A stretch of 64,000 bases of DNA from Vesta saturnalis (Eukaryota; Arthropoda; Insecta; Coleoptera; Lampyridae): contig JARFJB010002032.1 in assembly GCA_036346205.1 (NCBI GenBank), forward strand, positions 1,285,001 to 1,349,000, read 5' to 3'. Below are positions 53,500-64,000 of the stretch, piece after piece (the stretch's first letter is position 1; every line of letters starts with the position of its first letter). The notes under the pieces were generated by a model. That model made no database searches and had not been told where the DNA came from. It was given only the letters and a program-made list of their open reading frames with translations. The position numbers and the translations under genes are program-made.

Positions 53500-54650
53500 G
53501 TCTATGCTAAAAAGTATCTCAAAGTTAGATGGTTCTTGTATTGGCTAAATTGAGTCAAAGTCAAATTCTTGAAAATGTAACCAGTTCTAGCAAAATAAGC
53601 ATTCCTAATCAATCACTGGCTTAGTGCATTCTCGGTATTGCTCGGGTATCCTCGTGTGGTCAACCCATCTGTCTTTCGTCTTCCCAACTTCCACTAACGA
53701 ATCAGTTCTTGGAAACGTGAGGGGGAGAGCCTTGAAGCTCAAATTCTTCGAAATAGCAAAATAAGTATTCTTTGAAGGTTAAATTCTTGGAAATAGCAAA
53801 ATTCCTAATCGATGACCGGCTGTATGGATGCACGGTATTGCTCGGTTCTAAAAATATAATCAGGTTGTGCAAACAAAAAGAATGGCGGGTTGTTGTCTAT
53901 GATAAAAAGTGGGTCAAGGTTAGATGGTTCTTGAATTGACTAAATTTAGTCCAAGTCAAATAGTTGTCTAAAAGCAGGTCAAGGTGAGTATTTGACAAGC
54001 AAAATAAACATTCTTTGAAGGTTAAACTCCTAGAAATCTAACCAGTTCTAGCAAAATGGGCATTCGTAATCAATGACTGGCTTTGCGTACGCTCAATATT
54101 GCTCGGTTCTTAGAAATATAAAACTAGCAACAGTTCTTGTAAACCGAAGTGAAGGTTCATCGGTGGTACCATACTACAATTCTTTTAAAAATAGATTCAG
54201 TTCTTGGAAACGGGTGGGGAGAATCTTAAAGGTCAAATTCTTGGAAATCTAACTAGTTTTAGCAAAATAAGCATTCCTTGAAGCTCAAGTTCTTGGAAAT
54301 AGCAAAATAAGCATTTCTAATCAATGACTAACTGCGCATGCGCGATATTACTCGGTTTTAAAAATAGAATCAGTTTGTGGAAACCAGAAGAATGATATGC
54401 AGTGTTAGAGGTTCTTATGTTGGCTAAATTAAGTCAAAGTTGTCCAAAAGTAGGTCAAGGTGAACCAGTTTCATTAACCCTTCTCTAGGTCAAGAGGAGA
54501 ACGGGGAATTCTTGGAAATCTAATAGTAGAGCCAAGCCTGGACCGGAAGTGAAGATTGAATTATGCAAATCAATAATCCACCGGTTGTTAAGCAAAATAA
54601 TCACTCTAATCAATGACTGGTTTTACGCATGCTCGATGCAAATTTCATCG
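53500..54650. repeat. Complex tandem repeat, five imperfect units
   Basis: The block AGCAAAATAAGCATTCCTAA followed by TCAATGACTGGCTT and GCTCGGTATTGCTCGG recurs near 53589, 53804, 54049, 54310 and 54585, about 215-275 bp apart. Each lies among CTTGGAAATCTAACCAG and TTAGATGGTTCTTG words. It grades from the preceding array and shares the TCTAAAAATAGAATCAGTT word with it. Confidence 0.75.
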
Positions 54651-54730
54651 GTCTCAAATTTTTCAACCCCTTACACACCGCATTTTATAAATTTCATCTC
54701 CAATTTCTTCAACCCCTTACACACCTTCAA
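54651..54730. repeat. 46-bp direct repeat
   Basis: TTCAACCCCTTACACACC at 54661 and 54707, each next to a TTTCATC-like word. Confidence 0.6.
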
Positions 54731-57339
54731 AATACACCCGTCTCACTGCACTTATACCTACTAACCCCCTATCTCTACACAATCTTCATCCCCCACTTGA
54801 CGTGACTACACGTTTATCAGGCCAACTTACTATCAAAAATATCCCACACGAGATATTTTTACTTTTTCTTAACCTAACTTGATATTGCATTGGGTCTAGA
54901 AAATCAAAATCCAGTTTCACCGAAAATAAACACTGAAAACCTAAAGAATTTTAACATGACCTGCGTAACATGCGTTTATGTGTGTGTGTGTGTGTGTCTG
55001 TAAAAAAAATCTGTAAAATTATAAAACCAAACAACACAAAAATTCAAAGTTATGGTCCTGAGCAACGCGAATATTTTTCTAACAGTTTGGTATCCGGCTG
55101 GTTCATTTTACTTGTAAAGAAATTTTTTTTTTTTTAATTTTTTCGAAATCTAATATCCAACGATTTTCATTAAAGTAAAAATTTTGGTATGTTTAGGTAC
55201 TGAGCAAAATTGTTACATCAAATTTCCTTTTGAAAGTTTGTGAAAAGCAGCTTATTCTTGTTGAACTCTATAAAATTGATTTTCTCAGAAACCTTAAAAT
55301 GTATGTAAAAACGTACCACGAAAAGATATAGCACTTGTTAAGGTATACTTTGTGTCAAATAATTTTTTGTCACATCAGTCAGAATACTAGGACGTGTAAC
55401 TAAAATTTTTAGTTGCATATTTACTTTTGAACTTATTCGTTCATAACAAAACTTGTAATAAATTAATATTAGCCAAGTTGCTTTGGTATGTGTGCATCCT
55501 TGCGACATTACAGGCTCACATTCCATTAATAAAGTAATTTGACTGTAATTTCATTACATTTAGAATTTACTAGAAAATGTGGATTCCAATTTTAAATTAT
55601 TTACATTAATCAAATATCTGATGCGTCTATGTAAATTTCAACTCTTCGTAAAGGGGTTTACAATATCAAGTTGACGAAACCCTCACGTCACTAGCAGTTT
55701 GGAAAAAAAAACTTATAATAGTTTGGAAAATTGTTTAAACGACAAACTGAGAATCTTAGCATCGTCTCAAAACAGTAGGGTTCCCATAGACTAGTTTCGA
55801 AAATACTTCTCGATTGTTGTACAATCATCATATTTTGTATTTCTGTTAGGTAGAGTGATTTTTCAGTATAATTGTAATTAGAAATTGGAAATTGGTGAAA
55901 GAGATATTTCGATTTTTATTTTTTAAAAGATATTTCCATCACCTAAAAGTTAAAAGTTCAGAAAAGCTTTTAAATTCTATAAAATGGATAATTCGGATTC
56001 AATCAGGCTCGTTGAAGTGTTGAAATACTCTTTTTGTGTTATACTACTTAATTCATTGATCTATGTGCAATTTCAGCCATGTAATGCAAATTCGTCTTAG
56101 GACAGTTAACTATTTAGTTTAAAATTTTTCTGTCTAGGTTGAGTATAACTCAGAGTGATTTTATAGTAAAATTTTATTGGGAAATTGTGTTACACTACTT
56201 AATTTTGGGCCTGCATCGAATTTCAGACATATAATACAAACTTTGGTACGTTGGGACTTCGTGATCTAAGGCTGTATACAAGAAAATATGTTAATGTTAA
56301 CAAAATTGTCAAAAAGTGCTTGTTGGTACGATGAACTGACTCATTAAAAATATACCCATATGAATAAAACATTTGTATAACAACATAATCTAGAAGTAAC
56401 AAGTCTATCCGTCAGGAAGTATTTCAAATCTAGGCTAGGTTAAGAACAGGTGTTAATAGATATTCTTGGCAAACGTCAGTAAAGACCATTGTTGAAATGA
56501 ATAGTAGAATTTTTATTGATCTCTGCAGCCTGAGTGCTCGCTGTATAGCATACGTTGTGTCCGGATATCTGCGAACGTCCACTCTTTGATCACCTAACTC
56601 ATCGAATTTAAAAATTATTGATAGCATGATTTTTATCAACACCTTTTTGAGATCACGCTTGCCTTCAATGTACAGAAAACTACCATAAGTACTCATCATT
56701 AGATCTTCACTATGAATTAAAATATGTATTTCTACGGAATATCCAGATTTAGATAAATTTAATAAATACGCAAGGTAAGTGTGAATGTCTGATTTAATTA
56801 TACTATTCTCAAAATGTACGTTTTGAAAGAGTAAATGATAAATTTTATTAACAAAAATGGTGGTATTATGAAGGTGGACTATAGAAGTGTTTGAAATGAT
56901 ATAACAAATAAATTTAAAATAAGTGTGTTGTTATATTCTTTGTTCCTGATTCTAATTCTTGTTCTAGTTTCCTATTAAATATAATATATAGAAAATGTAA
57001 TTAAACGCCTTTACATACCTTATAAAAGGAAGCAAAACTTAAAAAGATAACGTCTGAACTTCACGGCATGATATAAGGAAATGCATCGAGTATGCTCAGC
57101 TTACACTGCGCATAGAACTAAAACTGAATGTCTAAAATATATACAGAGACGTCCGTAATTATGTAGACTGAAGAGAAACTATTACGATATAACAATTTAA
57201 TTATTAAACGAAAAACAAATGCTTAATAATACTAAGGTAATGTAAATATACTCATTAATAATAATACAAAGTTCTAAATTTAAATTAAGGTAACGTCAGA
57301 CAAGAAATTGGCACGTTACAATGAATCATGAATAAAAAA
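54731..57339. other. 2.6-kb stretch; one unsupported open frame and a weak duplication
   Basis: The minus frame 56430-56699 (89 residues) has a C-terminal hydrophobic stretch (SIKILLFISTMVF) but matches nothing I recognise; it could be an exon or chance. Around 56038-56095 and 56189-56245, similar 55-bp segments (GTTA-ACTACTTAATT, AATTTCAG-CAT-TAAT-CAAA) form a direct repeat. A short (TG)n lies at 54977-54998. Confidence 0.35.
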
Positions 57340-57577
57340 TTCTACAAAAAGTAAATAGATGTATCATTTTTAACATGTCTTGTATGTAATAAATAATGAA
57401 ACCTACAATTTTAAAATGCATTTAGAGGTAATATTTCTGAGTAATTAGACGACGGTAATATAAACAATGCATGTATCATTCAACTTAAGTGTATAGCTTT
57501 CGTTTTTATAATTTTTATATAAAAATTGTGGACTAACTCAATAAAGGATTGCCACAGGAACACCTGTATAAGCAAAA

Positions 57578-59480
<1,903 letters not shown>

Positions 59481-59524
59481 AGCAAAAATGCATATTTAGC
59501 TAAAAGGCATTGTCCGAAAATTAT

Positions 59525-60889
59525 TTTAAAATGTCTTGTATGTAAACATAATAAATAACAAAAATTTATAATTAGAGGTAACAAAATGTGACATTAATCA
59601 ATTTTTACATCAAAATTTCTCTTTTCAAATAGCAAATTTTGTTCCCGTGGGAAAAATTAACTTAAGTAGTATATGTGACAAGATGCATTTAATATGCTCG
59701 GTTATTCAACATACACCTTCACACTATTTTTTTTCTTTATTGTAACCATATTTTTTTAAATCTAGTATTTGTAGATCACATTATGTTTAGGCTTACATGC
59801 AATAAACATCACTAAGGATTAAACATTATACTTTGTGGCAAATAAATATAATGGTTAAAAGTTAACACTAATTTGCCTGGTACTTAGGTCTATTAATTAT
59901 TCTACCAAAACGAGTTACATTTTTATTTATGGCCTTACTAGTTTCTTTATCATTCTCAGGATTTTCTACACGTTGTCTTCTTAAAAGAATCAAAACTGAA
60001 TAAGCTATATTTTAGCATTAAGTGTTAATATAAACTGTTAACTTTGATAACTGCAAAATAATGTGGTTTGAAGAAAAAAATCCAACAGGAAAGTGAAATG
60101 CAAATTTAGCGAAAAGGCGTTGCCCGAAAATCACTTTAATATGTCCGGTAAAAAAAAAATTGATAATTGTAAATTCATTGTCCCAAGAGGTAAAAAATGC
60201 AAAATGTTTACGTGAAAATCAGCCCCAATTAAGGAAAAACGTGTCCTCGACTTGAGTACTACCCTTTTTTCATGTAAATATAGTTTTAGATATTTTAAAT
60301 GTAGAAAATGTACATAAGCAATTTATTGTCTACTAATAGTAAAAATTTGTTAACGTTGCATTTTTTGTTACCTTTAGGGACAATGCATTTACAATTATAA
60401 ACATGTTAAAATGATTTTCGGACAACGCCGTTTCGCTAAATTTACATTTTTTTTTGTTGAATTTTTCTCTTTTAGACACATTATTTTGTGCTTATCAAAG
60501 TTAACAGTTTGTATTAACACTTAATGCTAAAATATAGCTTATTCATTTTTTATTGTTTTAAGAAAAGAATGTGTAGAAAATCCTAAGAATGATAAAGAAA
60601 CTGATATAATACCATAAATAAAATTGTAACTCGTTTTACATGCATCTTATCACACATATTACTCACGTTAAATGGAATTTTTTCCATAGTAACAAATAAT
60701 TTTTTTTCGTTACTATACTTAAAACTGAACGTTTTCTAAATTTTCTTGAGATGGAAATTATATTTATGAGAAACATGATATCAATGTATTATGTTTAACT
60801 TTACGTTCAAATTCATTAATATATTTGAAATAAAAATTTATTAATGGCGCATTTTGTTACCTCTAATTATACATTTTTGTTATTTATTA

Positions 60890-60898
<9 letters not shown>
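59525..60898. repeat. Inner palindrome with several inverted blocks
   Basis: Centre near 60270. Pairs: 59525-59592 with 60840-60898 (AACATAATAAATAACAAAAAT, AGAGGTAACAAAATG); about 59640-59695 with about 60640-60690; about 59915-60070 with about 60480-60640 (AGCTATATTTTAGCATTAAGTGTTAATA, TTAACTTTGATAA); 60090-60190 with 60370-60460 (AATTTAGCGAAAAGGCGTTG, CCGAAAATCA). About 215 bp at 59700-59912 are present only on the left. The GGCGTTG-CCGAAAATCA block also occurs directly at 59500-59530. Confidence 0.8.

Positions 60899-60937
<39 letters not shown>
60894..60937. repeat. (AT)n microsatellite
   Basis: About 22 AT units at the right edge of the inner palindrome. Confidence 0.95.
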
Positions 60938-60938
<1 letters not shown>

Positions 60939-61079
60939 CTTATTCAATTTAAACACTTACCAGATACACATTTTTGTAAATATGCTGTACATCTCTATAC
61001 AACTCATTTTAAAAATAAAGGCTGTTTTGTTTATTATTTATGCATAATATGTGTATGTGAGCCAAGTAATTGTGTGAAT

Positions 61080-61335
61080 ATGCATCAAGCTTTGATTTTA
61101 ATTCGATCTAGAAGCGATACAAGCTTAAATAAAATTCAATGGAAAGTACAACACTTAACACGTGCTGCAGAACTTAATTTGTTTGAAGGAGTAAATAACA
61201 ATTCTATTATTGGTGTTCCATTTTATAAATGATCTCCTTTTACTGATGTTTACAAAGAACATCTTTTAAAACCTGCTCTTAATCCCACCGAGATCATGAA
61301 ATACTTTCTCACGTCTAGACTTCTAAATTATGCCA
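61080..61335 (+). pseudogene. Unidentified coding-like fragment
   Basis: From ATG 61080 the plus strand reads MHQALILIRSRSDTSLNKIQ, then WKVQHLTRAAELNLFEGVNN, SIIGVPFYK, a stop, then FTDVYKEHLLKPALNPTEIM and KYFLTSRLLNYAKF. I do not recognise the family. Frame continuity over about 80 residues with one stop, inside a palindromic mobile-element-like region and upstream of a recombinase fragment, suggests an eroded element protein. Low confidence. Confidence 0.25.
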
Positions 61336-61779
61336 AATTTTATTGTGGTTCATAGACTTTTGCTTCCACAGGTGTTCCTGTGGAAAATATTTATTGAGTT
61401 AGTTTGTCATGTATGTCCACAACTTTTATATAAAAATTATAAAAACGAAAGCTATACACTTGAGTTGAATGATACATCCATTGTTTATATTACCGTCGTC
61501 TTATCACAATTACTCAAGTTCCCACGAGAGCATCATGTTAATCAGAATCAATAATAATTTGGATTCTTTTCATTACTGCACTTAAAGCTGGCAGTTATCA
61601 AAATTTGAATTGTTTACTCAAAATTTGACATGAAAAATTTTATAAGAAAACAAGTATTCCAAAATTTCTACCAACCCGATTGAACCTGAATTACCCAATT
61701 TATATAATTTAAAAAATTTTCCGAACTTTTAACTGGTCGTTTATTTTAGACACCTAATCTATATTGGCAGAAATCTTTA

Positions 61780-62045
61780 TCTAAGGGGTGATATGAAAAT
61801 CTCCTGTTATGATAAAACTAAATAGCAAAATGAAAAACGAGCGGCCCAAAAGATTGGTTTGGCTCCTAACAAAATAAAAATTACAAACCATTCAAATCGT
61901 TTTTTTTGCTGTAACACAACTGGCTAAAAGTGGAGTTAGTGAGCAACAGTTGTTAAAAATAACAGTACACTCATCTGAAAACCCTATCTACAACTTGATG
62001 AAGAGCATCATACAACAGTAATCAACAACTTAAGAAGAGACACAG
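61780..62045 (+). pseudogene. Tyrosine-recombinase C-terminal fragment (Crypton/DUF3504-like)
   Basis: In shifting frames: AAQKIGLAPNKIKITNHSNR, then FAVTQLAKSGVSEQQLLKI and TVHSSENP. NHSNR fits the catalytic H-x-x-R box, and VHSS sits where tyrosine recombinases have the G-H-x-S histidine. The spacing and the TQLAKSGVSEQQ wording resemble Crypton/DUF3504 recombinases. The catalytic Tyr is not certain; a Y-N-L or Y-L-Q-L reading follows at about 61990 in different frames. The N-terminal half and first Arg are not visible. A LINE 3' tail begins at 62060, immediately after the fragment. Confidence 0.5.
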
Positions 62046-62059
62046 TTTCGTCCTCTTCA

Positions 62060-62079
62060 TTTACTTACTTACTTACTTA
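62060..62079. repeat. (TTAC)n tail at the LINE 3' end
   Basis: Five tandem TTAC units. On the minus strand these are GTAA repeats at the 3' terminus of the LINE, as expected of elements that end in a short tandem tail. Confidence 0.7.
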
Positions 62080-64000
62080 ACCTTCACGCCATTCCCTTGC
62101 GGGGTAGGCAAAACAATCCCTGCCTCTTATTTATTTTTCATCCACAATCTTTCTCCATGCTTTCCTATCTCCGCATAACTCCCTAGCTTCCGCAAGATTC
62201 ATACATAGTCTCTGACATGCCCTTTTGTTTTTAAAACTCCTTATCTTTCTTTCCTTTATCATAGATTCTACTACATTCAGCCAAGTTTTACGCGGCCTAC
62301 CAGGCCCGGCCTTTCCCCTAACCTCACCCACATATATTTGTTTCGTTAATCTTGCGTTGTTCATTCTCTCAATGTGACCAAACCAACGTAATGTACAACT
62401 TCTATATCTATCCATCATAGTCTTTTCCTCACCACGCCCCCTCATTATGGATTCATTTTTTATCTTGTCCCGTCTCGTTTTACCACATACGCTTCTCAGA
62501 AATCTCATATCCACGGCATTTATTTTTCTTTCGTGCTTTTTTTGACATACCCATGTCTCATACAGTACTGACGGGACGAATACGTCATTATAGATTGCTC
62601 GTTTCGCAGCTAGACTAATGCTTTCATTTCTCATTATCGTCCACATACTTCCTTCCAGCATTGACCATTCGTCCAATCTCGCTCTCAATTGTACCATCTG
62701 CAGTAAACATTCTACCGAGATATACCTGCTCGTCCACTTGCTCCACAATTTCATCTTGCAGAGTAAATACTCTACTCTCCTTTCCACCTTCCCGATTGAA
62801 CACCACAATCTTAGTTTTGTTCACGTTTACCTTTAGGTCCGTGCTCTCACAGACTGTATCAAACTTCCTCAGAGCGGTTTGCAGCTCATCCGCTCTGTCA
62901 CTTAATAAGACTGTGTCATCTGCATACACCAGGAGTCGTACATTTACGTCACCAACCATTACACCATTTGTATCGTTACATGCTTGTCTAAGACATTTAT
63001 CCATGTATATATTGAACAACCACGGTGACATCACACAGCCTTGTCGCACTCCTTGCCCAATATTAAAGTATTCACTCACATCTCCTCTCACCCTAACACA
63101 TGCCCGACTACCGTTTTATACTGCCCTTATTCCATTTATTAGACCTTTACTTACGCCATATTCATTTAATATTTCCCACATCTTCTCTCTATTCACTCTG
63201 TCATATGCTTTCTCCAGATCTACAAACGCACAGTACAACTTCCTTTTACCTTTAAACACTTTTGGATCACCTGCTGGAGAGCAACCATCTGATCGACACA
63301 TCCTCTCCCTGGCATGAAGCCACCTTGCACATCCCACATCTTAGATTGTGTAGTTTCTCGTACTCAGTATTCTTCCAAAAACTTTACCAGGTACACTGAG
63401 CAAGCTTATTCCTCTGTAGTTCTTACAATCACTCTTGTTCCCCTTACCCTTATACAATGGTACAATGATCGCGCTCTTCCAACCACTCGGTACTTTTCCA
63501 CACATAAGGCATACATTGAATAATTCACGCAATCTTCGTATAAGCTTTGCACCACCATACTTGAGCATTTCACCAGTGATTTCATCTACGCCAGCTCCCT
63601 TGCCGTTTTTCAACCTTCCTACCGTTTTCTCTACCTCATTTATTCCAATATCTTTCTCAGTTTCATTCATCATTTCTTCTATATTCTCCTTATTTAACTC
63701 TTCAGTCTTACTTTCCTCACTACTGTACAGCTTTCCGAAATATTCTTGCCAACATTTCCTCACTTCACAATCGTCCCATACTATTTCGTTTCTATCATTC
63801 ATCGCTCCTGCAGCGTTCTGTTTTGGGCCACGCTTTGTATTTTTGACCCATTTCCAGAAGAGTTTTTTGTTTCCCTCAAAATCATTCTGCATTTTCTCTC
63901 CTTCTACAGCCATCACTTCCTCTTTACTTATTCTCACTGCCTCCTTCGTTTCTTAATCTGTACACCTCATACAATCGTTTCTTCTCAGTCTAATTTTTTG
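62080..64000 (-). pseudogene. Non-LTR retrotransposon reverse transcriptase, degraded, runs off the window
   Basis: Reverse transcriptase for target-primed integration. Minus strand from the right edge: VKNTKRGPKQNAAGAMNDRN (about 63850), TVGRLKNGKGAGVDEITGEM (about 63630), VPSGWKSAIIVPLYKGKGNK and NYRGISLLSVPGKVF. A stop at 63341-63343 and two compensating frameshifts follow, around GGFMPGRGCVDQM. Then KLYCAFVDLEKAYDRVNREK, a stop near 63114, GVRQGCVMSPWLFNIYMDK, and an intact YADD at about 62915-62926. A frameshift near 62650 leads to RAIYNDVFVPSVLYETWVCQ, INAVDMRFLRSVCGKTRRDK and LRWFGHIERM, then GPGRPRKTWLNVVE, ending near 62131. The endonuclease would lie beyond the window. Clade not assigned; distinct from the Jockey/CR1-type copies. 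Confidence 0.88.

Noticed and set aside
56430..56699. Host gene exon on the minus strand
   Set aside because: A hydrophobic stretch is present, but there is no recognisable family, splice partner or neighbouring exon; kept only as a note.
62618..63956. Plus-strand frames of 173 and 218 residues
   Set aside because: Antisense shadows of the LINE reverse transcriptase, which has the YADD and AFVDLEKAYD motifs on the minus strand.

Overview
This is AT-rich eukaryotic, non-coding DNA, almost certainly from an arthropod and most likely an insect. The evidence is the transposon content: transposases with a DUF4817 domain and a mariner-like DDE domain, Tc1, hAT and Polinton/Maverick remnants, Jockey/CR1-type LINEs, a possible Penelope fragment and very abundant microsatellites. 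I found no host protein-coding gene I would defend, no rRNA and no intact tRNA. Every recognisable protein is a decayed transposon protein with stops, frameshifts or truncations.

Layout. 0-3.4 kb: a truncated mariner-type transposase with an apparent 74-bp intron, joined to a Polinton-type integrase scrap, a minisatellite/(TG)n block and an adenain-like (Polinton-type) protease fragment. 3.7-6.7 kb: two TA-flanked MITEs on either side of a four-monomer higher-order tandem repeat of about 182 bp. 8.7-14.5 kb: two mariner-like elements with long inverted ends, plus a near-perfect palindrome at 12.43-12.67 kb carrying a hammerhead-like core. 14.66-15.91 kb: an inverted-repeat-bounded element holding a Polinton-type integrase fragment whose end is amplified as a 140-159 bp tandem repeat. 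16.3-17.8 kb: a satellite array of about 157 bp that reverses orientation. 19 kb: a tRNA-derived SINE-like repeat. 20.6-21.6 kb: a 3'-truncated Tc1 element. 22.5-23.9 kb: a hAT-type transposase pseudogene.

25-29.45 kb is an enormous A/C-only tract, with no G for about 1.95 kb. 35.5-36.9 kb is a G/T tract of the opposite strand sense. 37.6-39.7 kb holds two head-to-tail copies of one mariner-type element, one of them strongly eroded, plus a palindromic pair of SINE-like tails. 40.1 kb may be a Penelope GIY-YIG tail. 40.5-42.15 kb is (CTTA)n decaying into other simple repeats and a 17-G run. 43.24-45.98 kb is the best-preserved DNA transposon, a mariner-like element with inverted repeats of about 680 bp. 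47.9-50.3 and 52.3-52.9 kb are Jockey/CR1-type LINE pseudogenes. 52.95-54.65 kb is a complex tandem array. 57.4-61.5 kb is a nested palindrome. 61.8-62.04 kb is a tyrosine-recombinase fragment interrupted by the 3' tail of a LINE that runs off the window end (62.06-64.0 kb).

The genes do not form a pathway. The window reads as a transposon graveyard. Several simple-repeat blocks lose purity gradually into noisy sequence, so part of the apparent divergence may be unpolished long-read consensus rather than biology.
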